DNA of 64,000 nt from Paragonimus westermani. Taxonomy: Eukaryota; Platyhelminthes; Trematoda; Plagiorchiida; Troglotrematidae. The stretch covers positions 13,596-77,595 of the forward strand of contig QNGE01003069.1 in assembly GCA_008508345.1 (NCBI GenBank), given 5' to 3'. The position numbers were made by a program, and so were the translations under genes. Positions 51,121-62,510 of the stretch are shown one piece after another. Each line of letters opens with the position of its first letter. Within the stretch, counting starts at the first letter, position 1. The notes below the pieces were generated by a model. That model saw only the letters and a list, made by a program, of their open reading frames with translations. It had not been told where the DNA came from and searched no databases.

Positions 51121-51827
51121 AGAGTTGTATTTCGGTAAGTGCGACTTAGCTAATTACTCTTTCAAAAGAGTTTTTGAAAAGCGGTCAAGCCTCTGTTTCT
51201 TTCCCTGCATTCGGGATTGGAACCGAAAACTCCAGATGTTCATTTTTGGGACTAAAATTACAGGATTATTAAAAGGTTCTGTCGGAGTTGCAGAGTTCAC
51301 GAATCCCGGCTGGTCTTTGGTCTGTTCTGGTTTGACCTGGCTCAAGGATCAAAACCACACAGGAATAATCCTAACACACGATACTTGGTTGAGTATAGGT
51401 TAGATAAAACTTACTAATGCAACGTGTGTATTCCTTCTGCGATCGAACCGAAGCATTCAAAAGCTTCGCTCTGAGATTAACTTATGAGCGAACAAGCCCG
51501 GGGTCGAGATATCTGCAATAACTCTGAGTCCTAATGGTGTTCAATGCATTGGGTCCGGGAGGGCTGATTTTCAGAGTTAATATTTAATGAATGGTTGCTA
51601 AGCACTCCTTAAAAAGGAATTGTGGTGATATCTTCACCGACGAATAAAGAGTTGCAGCCAGTTTTTGATAGGGAGGAATATATAATTAATCTATCCCACA
51701 TCACTAATTTAAAGACACTCGAAATTGCACTTTTTCATCACCCTGGTCAGCATCAAGCAAACAGATTATGAAGATTGTTTCACGTAGGCTAAACTGAACG
51801 CTTCTTCATTATGCCCAGAGTATTCGT
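51121..51827. other. No gene recognised
   Basis: The 92-codon forward frame 51125-51403 has no familiar motif. Confidence 0.4.
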
Positions 51828-51880
51828 AAGAAGTCAAGGTTGCAAACAGTTCTTTTCGGTTATTCTCATCAGGCATGTAC
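51828..51880 (-). repeat. Penelope inverted terminus, element 3' side
   Basis: Read in element sense (reverse strand) it gives CCTGATGAGAATAACCGAAA, then GTTTGCAACC. CTGATGA and GAAA are the two hammerhead core boxes in the right order, but no helix II forms between them. The end is the exact inverse of the 5' terminus over 22 bp. Confidence 0.7.
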
Positions 51881-52089
51881 AATTAAAAGAGATTCATCAG
51901 TTTCATATATCAGACTAAATCATGGTTATACGCGATGGGGATGGGCATGGGAACTATAGATGAATGTCTACCCAGGTGGTGGTGGGTCTGTGTGTGTGTG
52001 AATGTGTTGTTTCTGTGACCGGTGTGTGATAACGTGTTAGTCGGGTTACTGGGCCACTGGGTTTCATTGGGTTTAGACCTAGTTGGCCA

Positions 52090-52479
52090 CGGGAGGTTTG
52101 GGGCCTGCATGAATTTCTTTTGGGCGAGCAGTTGGGGGTTGTAGAGCTTGATAGCAATCGTCTCTGCCATCGAAAACAGTCTCGCCCTGGTAACTCGGGA
52201 ATGGGCTTGGGACACTCTATAAATGATTTTGAATGCTGTGTTAGACGTGATCTAATGAATTGTGTCGATCAGGTGCAATCCGATAGCACTCGAGTTTGGT
52301 TTCGCCATGCAGTAACGTAACAATTTCGGAAGGTGTTCACGGATCCTGTCTGATAGTTGCCGAGTCGTTTTCCCAACGTAATCGGTTTGACAACAGCAGG
52401 TGAGAGAATAAATACAGAATGAAGAAGAAAACTTTGGTAACCTATTTTTCAGATGTGTCACCCATGCCGGTCGACTCAT
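52090..52479 (-). pseudogene. Penelope GIY-YIG endonuclease and C-terminus
   Basis: Frame 52479-52252 reads 'FCIYSLTCCCQTDYVGKTTR', then 'QLSDRIREHLPKLLR', 'SSAIGLHLIDT'. This is the GIY-YIG domain (usual motif VYxLxCxCGxxYVGxTxR, catalytic Arg in RIREH). Frame 52215-52090 continues with 'AETIAIKLYNPQLLAQKKF' and 'APNLPWP', the conserved end of the protein. The nuclease nicks target DNA for insertion in live Penelope elements. Here a frame break separates the two parts and the CxCG becomes CCCQ. Confidence 0.88.
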
Positions 52480-52499
52480 AAATGTAGGTCTTGGCCAAA

Positions 52500-53740
52500 G
52501 CGTCTGTCAGCCTGCGACTGATCAGTTCACTAGCCGCGTCGCCTTTAAATGTCAGGTTGATAAAAATGGGCTTTTACGTTACTGCTTCTGTCGCTGGCTG
52601 AGTAACTTTACACTTCATATTCCTTTCTGTAATTCTCACTGGATGCCCATTATGGCTCAATGTCTCTCGAATTCGTTAAAATTCGTTGTCTGTGGTGCCT
52701 GCCGTGCATATCCTTCTCAGTTAGCGAATCAATTTTCCTTTTTGTTCCAGTGGAACTAAGCTGAAGAAGTTGGCGCGCTGTCCATTCCACGTCGCCTTCC
52801 TCTGAACGGATCTTCATAGGGAACCGTTCAGTCTGCGGTGCAATGAAACAGCAAGGAATGACAATCTGTAATCTTTCTCCTCCTACAGAGTGAATTGTGT
52901 ATTCGGGTATGCACGATTAAATGCCAATAAAAGTTCTTGCGCATTAGTGGATACCTTGATCACGCTGAACATGATATCTACATAGCGTCTATTGAACGGC
53001 AGCTTGAAAATTGTGGGTCCTAACTGATTAAATTCCATTTTTGCCATAAGTAAGTCTGCCAACGACGGACCCAGTGGGGATGCTATAGCTACTCTGGATT
53101 TCTGTCTACATATCTCACCGCTGAACGGAAATTAGACGCTGTGTGTGCAGAACAATGAAAATTCCTTTAGATTTTTGACCGGAATACCAACTACTATTTG
53201 ATTCTCTCCTGTGTATTCACATAAGTATTCTACTGTTTCCTCAAGCGACACGTTTGTGGATAAAGACGTAACATCTAGGAAAATCATGTGGTGATTTCTA
53301 GTGTTCAAACAGTCGACAGAGTTCACGAAATGAGACGTATTTTTCAGGCTAAATGGATTTATTCTTGCTTTGACTGGTTCAGGTATTTGAACTGGCCATC
53401 CGGATAGGCTGTGGTAAGGAGATTTGTGTACGCCAAGAATTGGGCGTAATGGCAGCTCATCTTTTTGGAGTTTGAGAAGTCCATACAGCCCCGGAATGAT
53501 CGTACCAATCAATCTGGTTCTTTCAGAAATAACTGCTTCATATGATAAAGTAGCTTGGTCAGGCTCTTCTCAATCGAAGTCTTATCCTTGTCCGACTCCA
53601 TCTTTCCGAAATTTGATTGATCAGACAAAATGTGAGGCATCTTTTCAATATATTCTGCTTTGTCTATTAAAACTACTCCAGCTCCTTTATGTTATGATTG
53701 CTTTGCAACTCTTTTATCGCCTCTCTATGGCCTCGTTTCA
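52500..53740 (-). pseudogene. Penelope reverse transcriptase (broken)
   Basis: It begins near 53740 with 'GAGVVLIDKAEYIEKM', the Penelope N-terminal block. The open frame 53512-53132 reads 'GLYGLLKLQKDELPLRPILG', 'FLDVTSLSTNVSLEETVEYL' (the A block, usually SLDVTSLFTNVP) and 'GIPVKNLKEFSLFCT'. A new frame gives 'ASPLGPSLADLLMAKME' (B block) and 'RRYVDIMFSV', where the catalytic YVDD has become YVDI. Later frames give 'KDYRLSFLAVSLHRRLNGSL', a cysteine-poor linker and 'KGDAASELISRRLTDALAKT'. The loss of an active-site aspartate and several frameshifts rule out activity. Confidence 0.88.
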
Positions 53741-53785
53741 ATAAACTGCATCCGGGTGTTACGGTATCGTGTTATTTATATACCT

Positions 53786-53838
53786 GTATTCGCTTGAAGA
53801 AAATGACCGAAAACGGCTGTTTGCAACCTTGACTTCTT
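53786..53838 (-). repeat. Penelope inverted terminus, element 5' side
   Basis: The reverse complement starts AAGAAGTCAAGGTTGCAAAC. It matches the other terminus exactly for 22 bp and imperfectly (about 70 percent) for 30 bp more. Confidence 0.75.
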
Positions 53839-56800
53839 ATAAATTGAACGTTATTAAAAAGGTGATGGTGATTGATAACGCCTAGCATTTTTTTACTAAA
53901 CTCCCATTAACTGATTAATCAAAAGTCGACCATCTTGTCTTGTTCAGCGGAAAAATACGGAGAGAAGGGAGCCGAGTCTTGGTTAACGCATTTTGCAGAA
54001 ATACCGGTCCTATTACCCGGTTAATACTGATTGAAGAAACGCAATTTTACTGTAGAACTTCTCTTGGTGATTAACAAAGTGTTTCATTCCAGAGATCAGC
54101 ATCTTTAAAAATGGTTTTACTTCCTTCAAATGCACTGGAAAATTGATCACTTTTCAAATGTAATTCCCATGGTCTTAATGAGGCATACTCCAGCTGTCCT
54201 ACATTACAATTAGCAGTTAATGATATGCATCAGTGTAAATTATCAAACCAATCACTTCCAGGGGGTTATACCCATCGAGTAATGAACGAACGAGAACTTC
54301 GCAAACTATCATTTCAATGGTTATATTTTCATCACTCCAACGGATGAATGGCCTAGTTCTTCGCTTAGGTGTACCACACTAAAACTAGCAGATTCAAATT
54401 ATAAAAGTCCGCCTGTATGTTGGCTGTCCCTAGGTTTGCTGGAGTCTCTATCAACTTTTCCGCCATCATTTTAACACAAGATATCGTCTTAAGTGAAGAT
54501 ATTTTGTGGTTCAGTAAATTACTGAATGGTTTACTCATCTTAAAGCCCTCGTCTACTTGAAGTCCATTGAGAGTTCATCAAATATATCCACGTCTGTTTT
54601 GCACATACAGACTGCTGGTTGTCTCAAGTTCATTCCTTAGTGAATGTGCCGAATGTTATTTACTGAATGTAGTTTTGTAAACTCTGCCTACTTGTGAGAC
54701 CTCACTTTAATGCATTGTTTTTTGCTGGCAGCATTTTGTTGTTGGGTTCGCTTTTGTTTAGCTCACCTCTTAACCAGCCCCACTGCACAAGTACAAAACT
54801 GTATTTTGAACATATCACATTTATTTGCAGCGTGTTTTCTTGTGTGTTACAACAGTTTTCAAAGGCAAGATACAGTGATTCTTCCGAACCAACAGCTCGG
54901 AATTACCCTGGAACTGAGCCAATTAGTTAGAGGCAGACTTCACGGATACGTACCAATCCTTTATGAGTAGTCCAACGTCACCAGAGAATTTTTGGTAAAG
55001 TGTACCTCCAAAATAGCTATTTTCACCAAATTGCATTGGAAATCATAGAGCTTTGGTGACTTGCCATTAATTTCCATTGATTTAGACAAACTTAAAATGA
55101 AATCAAAATAACAAACGTTCCAGGAAAAGTCATCATCAGGTACTTGAAAATCAAAGAACGAGCTGAGACGCATTGAGTAAAACATGAAACTAACAGTTAG
55201 AGTTGGAGGAAAGAAAAATATTTGGGTGGAGTCTGCCAGCTAACTCGACTTTTCAGATGGTTTATCGTCGTGGTATCCGTGCGTTTAGAATAGTTACTGA
55301 CGGAAAATCGATTGTGAGATAAAGGTTTTTCTGGGCTCACGTTGAACTATTAGTGGAGCCTAGAAAAACTTGTCGAACGTGGTGGTCCCAACTGTTGCCG
55401 CGTTTCTGGTGCTACAATATCTGGGCGATCGGTAGACAACTCACAAAGACCTAGTGGGATTCACGTTATGACTTTTGTGTTTCCTAGGTTTCATAAAAGC
55501 TTCAGTTACTGGTATTCCGACTTCAATCCTGAGATGTGTTGGGTAGCGCTCCCTTATTCTTTTATCAAACTGTCGCGGCTTGAGTTCGATACACTATAGT
55601 TCACATCAGCACAAAGAAACGAACTGCCATAGCGTGTTCGTTTATCGACTTCACGTCTCTTTCATGCACGTACGCGTGAACCAAAATAGCACGACTGTGG
55701 CCTGAACGGTTTTCTGCTGTAAGGTTTACTAGTGATTATCTTCAAACGGTAGATTTACTAACGTAGGCTATTTCTACATTCGCAAAGTTGGAAGACGTGG
55801 TGATCGTTATACGATGTTTTTGGCAGCAAACTTTCCTGGGTAGCTATATTGCCTGAGGACATTAACGATCTGAACAAGCTTTTTTTCAACAAAGTACTTC
55901 AACCAAATGTGATTTGTTCTATTTGTGTAGTGTTGAGTATCTTCCACATTTCTCCGTGTTGAATATTATTCTGTCCAATTGGGCCTTCTGCAGACAGATT
56001 ATGCTTACGACAGAGCTGATAGTCTCAGTACTGTTACACGAAGAAAGCGAGGTACCTGTTCATTTTCACCTCTAGAGTGAACTTTATAAAAAGGGAGTAT
56101 TATCAATTATTCAGACATAACAGCATCTGTGGATGAATGTCTGTACAATATGTTTGTCCGCTTGCCCTCATTCTTACGGACTAAGTGGGCAGTTCGAGTA
56201 ACTAGTCTCGGTATGATAGCTTACTGAAGCATCTCTTTAATTAAAACGTTTTCGTTCCCTAAGGCCAGTGCTTTGTTGTAAATCTTCATCCTCCCTTCGG
56301 TCGTTCTCCCTCAAGGGATTTCATGTTGTGAGTAACTGAGAGTGGGTAAACTTTTTCATCAACAATATATCAACAGTTCTAGACACCAGAACGGTTTTAA
56401 CAAGGATGCAGATAAGTATGTTCATAATGAACATTCCCATTTTATCCGCTTATTATCTTACAAGTCAGCACACTGTTTACTGTGACCGGCTATTTGCTCC
56501 ATCGATTTTTCGTTTCAATCCACACCAGGTGGACTTGGCTAGTTCAACATAGCATGAACTGAAGTGTTATAGTTTATCCGGAGACGACCAGAATGTGAGT
56601 CATGAAATCTTTAGTAGACACCCATGATTTATCAAAATATAAACAACCCTTAGTGTGTGAGTAACGATGAAGAGGTAGATTTTATCCTTCCGCTGTCCAG
56701 AGTGAGTGAATCAGGATAATGTCAATAATAGACCACGTCTTGGGGTTTAATCAATGATTGACTTTATTGCAGCCATTAAGAGCTGTGCGTATTCTTGGAC

Positions 56801-56860
56801 ACAGTTGAACATAAGGCTACGGCAAGTTTGCTAAAGTGTTCCGTGCATTTTGATTGTTAG
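53839..56860. other. No gene or known element recognised
   Basis: Short frames only. The overlapping forward frames at 54694-54970 (78 and 86 codons) have no familiar motif. Confidence 0.45.
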
Positions 56861-57145
56861 TTCATGCATGTCTCTGAAGCAAATGTTCTCTTTCCATTGG
56901 TAGACGTTTTAAACTTACCAGAACTGAGTTCGAGCTCTTTCAGTCTCACAACAATGTCAGTGACTTCAGACTGCCTGAACAACGTTAGAAAACACGGTAG
57001 ACAACGTTATGATTTCAAGAGTCGAGGTATCCCAAGTGAGGCTAAAGATGTCACCGACTTCGATAAAGTGAGATCAGAACAGAGTATATTTGCCTTGCAA
57101 TGTGTTCTATTCTCAACTAAACGGTCCTTCCGATTAGAGGCTTGG
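56861..57145 (+). CDS. Candidate exon, unidentified
   Basis: Exactly 95 codons are open from TTGTTAG|TTC to GCTTGG|GTAAGA, a good donor. In-frame ATGs occur at 56864 and later. The peptide is hydrophilic and protein-like, with 'LPELSSSSFSLTTMSVTSD' then 'RKHGRQRYDFKSRGIPSEAK' and 'SEQSIFALQCVLFSTKRSF'. An alternative donor GATAAA|GTGAGA lies inside. I cannot name the family. A near copy of the donor region (TTGGGTAAGAATTTA) recurs about 25 bp downstream. Confidence 0.3.
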
Positions 57146-58264
57146 GTAAGAATTTATCTGTTAAACTTTGGGTAAGAATTTAAAAAACCTAACATGTTGT
57201 CTACTGAGCTATGAGGTAGGGAGAGTGCTAAGTTAGAATTTCCCGAATTAGTCATAAAGACGAATATAATTACTTAAACGGCCCTCTTTATTCCGGCCTG
57301 TTTTATTAGAAATCAAACTTCTTAAGATACTTGCTTTCGCTCGGTCATACCAAACGATATAACCTGGATATGCATCAATCTTATATATGTATATGTATAT
57401 AGCCTAACAGGTTTAGTGATATAGAATAGTTCGACCTGTCTTCGAAGTCTTAATCGTCGGGTCATCGATTGCAGTTAACAGGAGAGTCACTGCTTCTCCT
57501 TTTGAGACGATCGGGCAGTCAGAGCATTACTCACAGACGAAAGTGGTTGGGCGTTCACACGTACCATATTATATTTCCAGGACTTTCACCAAGCCATTTA
57601 GACGTTATCGGGCAAGCATTTCAGTAATTTTATATCTGAAAATCAACCGATGGCTCGGGATGTGTTTTGTTATTCGCACTATCGATACTAATAAATATCA
57701 GTTTCGTTAGCTCAACCATCTCAACTACCATGACCACAATCAACCTCCTCATCCGTCTTTCAACATCAGCATCGAACTACCAGTTGGGTACTGCAGTGGA
57801 GCAATAAATATTAAGTTCCGTGTTTTTGGTACAGAGGAGAGGAAGAAGCAGCAATTAACGCATGATGATCCTATATATAGACTTGACCTTATACGAAATG
57901 TTGTTTACATTGTGAATGTAAATAGTACACTTGCAAACGTAATACACCATCTAAAAACGTTACGCAGGTAAAATATAAAGTCAACGCCAAGAAGGATTTA
58001 ACGAATTACTGAAGGTGTAGACAAAAACAGTGTTTGTCTTTATGTCGAAGTACAAACTGCTGCAGGTTCTGAACTTCCTCCTGGTACCAGTTTGTTAAAA
58101 CGTTGTGAGGAGATTCACCAGTGTACGTCAGCCGCTTTTGATGAACCTCACTAAAATTGACTTTTCTTACCTAATGAAGTGAATTACCAGAAGAAGTAAC
58201 CCGGACGGACAAGACCCCCAATGTTGATTTGTTGAAGTTTGTTATTATTAAATATACACGTGAT
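57146..58264. other. No gene recognised
   Basis: Contains a TATA/TATG microsatellite near 57383-57404 and no supported frame. Confidence 0.45.
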
Positions 58265-58845
58265 ATTGGACTTTGGTAGGGCTGCATTTGCTTGATTATA
58301 GGCTGTTGTCCTACTGAACTCTGGCTGTCGAGTTTCAACTTTTAACAGAATTCAAATTCTTGCTCACATTTTACAGTCTCACATGTTTGCAGTTTCTTAT
58401 TTTCTACATCCACGCTGCTTACATGAGACTGTGAATTTTGAACAAACAACCGGATAGACAGTTTTCTTTGTCTCATATAACAGGTGTTAGTCTACTCATT
58501 TTCTGTTCGTGTGTAACGTACATATCACTTCCGTCCTCAATTGCAACCTTATGTNATTGGACTTTGGTAGAGCTGCATTTGCTTGATTATAAGCTGTTGT
58601 CCTACTGAACTCTGGCTGTCTAGTTTCAACTTTTAACAGGATTCAAATTCTTGCTCACATTTTAAAGTCTCACATGTTTGCAGTTTCGTATTTTCTACAT
58701 CCACGCCGCTTACGTGAGACTGTGAATTTTGAACAAATAACCGGAAAGACAGTTTTCTTTGTCTCATATAACAGGTGTTAGTCTACTCATTTTCTGTTCG
58801 TGTGTAACGTACATATCACTTCCGTCCTCAATTGCAACCTTATGT
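58265..58845. repeat. 291-bp duplication with an N at the junction
   Basis: 58265-58554 and 58556-58845 are co-linear copies differing at roughly 10 positions (about 3-4 percent). The only ambiguous base in the window, N at 58555, lies exactly between them. It is either a genuine tandem duplication or an assembly join in which two allelic contig ends were both kept. Confidence 0.92.
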
Positions 58846-58912
58846 TAATTATTATTTTGTCACATTAACCATGTTTTTCCACTGGTTACAAGAAAGCGTA
58901 TTTTCGGACAGT

Positions 58913-59161
58913 TCATTGTGTCTCAACAGCCTCTAGAGCCATCTCTTCCTTCTCACTGGTCTCTGTCAAGCGTCTCTCGGTATTGGACCCAATTGATGTA
59001 ACTGATGAATTGTCTTTTTTACCCTCTTCGACTTTTGCACGTTTTTGGACTACGTTTGTTACACTTTCGGTGTTTATTTCATGCCACGCATTATCAAGTC
59101 TACTTGTGCTAAACAATTCAGGGTGCTGAGAAGAAGCACAATTATGTTTTCTTATATCCAC
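58913..59161 (-). CDS. Candidate terminal exon, unidentified gene
   Basis: On the reverse strand an 82-codon frame follows an acceptor-like GGAACAG|GTGGATATAAG and ends at a TGA (58915-58913). The peptide is strongly protein-like and charged: 'IRKHNCASSQHPELFSTSR', 'VVQKRAKVEEGKKDNSSV', 'ERRLTETSEKEEMALEAVET'. It looks like the disordered C-terminal tail of a protein. There is no standard ATG at its start, which fits an internal splice acceptor, although the pyrimidine tract is poor. The AT-rich DNA after the stop could hold a 3' end. No upstream exon was identified. Confidence 0.4.
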   Translation of the reverse strand: MDIRKHNCASSQHPELFSTSRLDNAWHEINTESVTNVVQKRAKVEEGKKDNSSVTSIGSNTERRLTETSEKEEMALEAVETQ

Positions 59162-60909
59162 CTGTTCCGTATTGTCCTACTTACTACCATACTAACTCAT
59201 TCCCTCCACCTCTGAATTCAATCATTCATATTCGAAAGAACTAATTTAATATAATCATATATGCAGCTAAATTTCAACATTCCCTCTGTCAACGTTATTC
59301 TACCGAATATGCGATTCCGGCTGATCTCGAGATCACACCCGATCAACGTTTAATTCGACAAACCAGAAGTGATTGTGAAGTAAACTTAATGGAGCACAGG
59401 CGGCGTTAAGAAACGGGTAAAAGGAAGCAGTTAGACAAATGTGATGGCAGAGCGGCAATCTTGGTGTAAACCTTGAGTGGCCAAGCGCTTAACAACCCTA
59501 ATTAGTGCTTACCACTTTACCCGGTTTAATCTTATTGGCTATTGTTGTATAACATGCAGTTTCGTTGTGATTAGTATACTACTCACAAGTAGTGTATTAC
59601 CCACAGACGACATTCAACAACAAAAGGACATGCCCCGAACACGACGGACAAGAAGAGACTATCGGAACAGTGTATACGTGCTGTATTAGAACGTTTATCA
59701 AGGCGAATGACAACGTACTGTCACTCAATGTATATCAGTGCATGTGTGTCGTGCAAATGAGTGCACGCTTTGTGGTTTAGTTTTTGACATGACCTGTACG
59801 GAAGTTTGCGTGATAAGCCAACTCGCTAGCCAAACGTCGTTTGCGGACACAGCATTATGATAGATCCTGAGAATGAAAAAGAAGCCAGCGCTCCTTCGTC
59901 AGCAACTACCAGTAAACAGGAATGAAGAGTGGGACATTTCTTTACACGAATTAGTCAGACGAGTAAAGCTAACACTGGGTTGCGGATGCATGATTTTATG
60001 AACATTAGTGAGGATGATTTAGAATAGGATGTAAGTATTTATTCTCGTACTGTATTTAACTTTATCCAGCGCGAGCGTGAGGTTCCGCGCACAACGAGGT
60101 ATCAACCAGCACTGTAGATATCTCACTGAACGCAACTGAGAGAAAATCAGATGTATATAATCGTTGGGTCTGGCTGCTCTCAGAAGAAATTGGCTTTTCT
60201 CTTCAGACTTGTCAATGAAATAACTCTACTATCTCCAACTAGAAGTGAACGTCATTGCCAGTCTTCATCAAATTTCTGAAGTAGTTCATTTGAGAGTATC
60301 GGAGTGCAATTCTATGTATTGAATTTTAAGAAGTGCTTAGCTCCTACTGCCAAACATACTGCCGGATTTCGAGTTCCAAACCACAGAACACAGTAAGTGA
60401 TTTGTCCGCCTGATTCAAACTGCGGTAACCCAGCTCAGGTATAAAACGAACTGTTAGCGATGATCCGTGGTCACCGCAGCATAAGCAAGACCACTCATAG
60501 TTATACACGCCCCCAAGCATTTACATGAACCTGGCGGGCAATCAGTCGGCAAACTGGTCTTGTCGCAGTTAGACTCTTCATGACTAGCAAAGAAAACTAC
60601 AAAACACCATTTGCACAGCTATTCAGGCAGTGTAGTGTTATCCGAATGATCTTTCCAGAAACTACAGAGTTGTCTACAAGACAACTTGAGGCCTCGTGAA
60701 TAACTCCAACGGGTTTTGGTCGAAGTTATCAAGTGCTCGGTGGTACATTGACGAGCAACCACCTCACCTGATTATGGATCCAAAGTGGTCCGTAACCGAC
60801 CCAGTAACTTCTGAAGTGATATCTTGCACATTGAAGTACATAAAACACCGCTATAGGTTTGCATGAGCTGTCGTCCAAGCATATGCAGCGTATACTTCGC
60901 AACAAGTTG
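59162..60909. other. No supported gene; left flank of the R2-type element
   Basis: The reverse transcriptase of the R2-type element probably began here, but I cannot read its A-C blocks. The 70-codon forward frame 59477-59689 is unknown. Confidence 0.35.
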
Positions 60910-62215
60910 TAGCTCCAACAAGTGCTTTAGATCTATCTGGGCCAAAGATCAACACACAAAAGACTTGACTCGAAGTCACTTACGTCGATTAAAAGCACAA
61001 CATGACAGCTATTGCTAAGAAATCTGTTCACTTCTCAGCAGACAATATTCATTCAGTGAGTTCCTCAGAAACGGTAACCTACTTAGGTGTCCCGTTAGAC
61101 TTGAAGGGTCAATTATTTACCCGCTATCGATCACAACTCCTTATGATAACGGGCGAAATTGCCGAAACGTCCCTGAAGACTTGTCGGAACGTAAACCTTC
61201 TTAACATTATCTGATTTCCAAGATGAACGAGTTGTTAAGCTTAAGCCCAGTTTACCACAAGACAAAGCGATGGAGTGTACAATTCGTCAGTTCGTCTGGC
61301 AGCATCTCCGCCACCAAAAAGTCATACCAATTAGTTCCTCCCACTCACCAGTTCCTCTGGGTGATCTAGGCATTCCGAGTTTGTCTAAAATTGTTTCCGG
61401 TTCCCGCAACTCATTGATGGAAGAACGTTTTTCCAGTCAACGTCCAGTTCTGAGAAAAGTGGGCAAATATAATTCTTTTGGCCTCAGCATGAGAAAAACT
61501 GACTACCCCGCACGCGTTCAAGAAATGACACTGAGGAACACGTAAGAAGTATATACGGTTTGGATATACAAGCAATATAGTGCTTTGAACGGCCGTCGTC
61601 CCCGAGGAGCTTTTACCATTTTGCCATCGGACTGTCGGCTGCTTTCTCCTGGTCGTATTTTTCCCGAGGTTCTCATTTATGAAATCCACCTCCGACATGA
61701 CTTCTCACGGGCTAAAATGCGGGATTCTTTAATTGACCATGGTGAACAGTGGCTCCTATATTATGGCGAATGCAATTTGTCAGAATGTCTGGCTCACATT
61801 CGTCGATCGTGCTGAATCACAAATCACTTGTTTTGTATCCGGCACAACCCAGTGGCCATTTGTCTAGCAAGAAGGCTTAACAGTCTTGGCTACACATTCT
61901 TAGAGGATCCATAACTACTTATGACAGCCTTGCCCACGAATTCCACCTTGATGGCAATTCGTGACGGTGAATCTGCGGCACTAAGTATCAGTATGGTGGG
62001 TGACGGCTGCGGTTAGTTTGTCAGGACTGACAAGACTGTGAAGTAAAGGACCGCCTACCATGACGCACCCATTCAGTCGATCTCTCACAATATGAGTCTT
62101 TGCTCGGATTCACTCGCCTACACTCTTGTGAGAAAATTTTGTGAAGTCACGTATCTCTCGACTGAGACTGCCCACCCACAGTCACTGACTTTTGCCTACT
62201 GACTATTCCGAGTCC
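60910..62215 (+). pseudogene. R2-type LINE: reverse transcriptase end and restriction-like endonuclease
   Basis: The readable part starts with 'LDLSGPKINTQKT' and 'MTAIAKKSVHFSADNIHSV', then 'SSETVTYLGVPLDLKGQLF', the thumb region of R2-clade enzymes (YLGVxxDxxG). Frame 61270-61545 adds 'FVWQHLRHQKVIPISSSHSP' and 'PLGDLGIPSLSK' (GGLGIPSL block). At about 61775 follow 'CNLSECLAHIRRSC', the CCHC-like R2 motif, then 'CIRHNPVAICLARRL' with the invariant RHN. Last comes 'LMAIRDGESAALSISMVGDG', the endonuclease core. Both metal-binding aspartates of the usual PD...D pattern look replaced. Frames break several times, so it is dead. Confidence 0.8.
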
Positions 62216-62237
62216 TGCCACTATCTGCTGTACGCCT

Positions 62238-62510
62238 ATGCAAGGAACTTGCGTTGACTGTTGTCACTACTGTAGCAGGTGCCACTGTAAAGGACACCTC
62301 TCCGTCCGATGCACGAACCGCGAAGGCACTATCAACCAAATGCCCTTAAGAGCCTGTGGTGTTGAACGGCTAACATTTCTCATATCTGCTCTTAGCATAT
62401 CCTATGAAACAGTTTCGTCTAGTGACAAAGATGTTACCTACAATCGCTACGGTAACAATAGGGCTTGCCGGTTGATTAGTGTTTTTACTCATGCAACTAT
62501 TGCAAAGTAG
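62238..62510 (+). other. Open frame with a CCHC zinc-knuckle motif
   Basis: The frame contains 'CSRCHCKGHLSVRC', an exact C-x2-C-x4-H-x4-C with glycine before histidine, as in retroelement Gag and RNA-binding knuckles. It overlaps, in another frame, the probable end of the R2-type endonuclease. It may be chance or a piece of a second element. Confidence 0.35.

Larger units (their letters stand above)
51828..53838 (-). mobile_element. Penelope-like retroelement with inverted termini (decayed)
   Basis: A 2.0-kb element reads on the reverse strand. A 22-bp exact inverted repeat bounds it (51828-51849 and 53817-53838), and weaker matching continues inward to about 53 bp. Inside, in order, are a Penelope N-terminal block, reverse transcriptase, linker, GIY-YIG nuclease and C-terminal tail. 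Many frameshifts and stops make it non-autonomous. Flanking (inverted or direct) terminal sequences are known for Penelope-like elements. No clear target-site duplication is visible. Confidence 0.82.
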
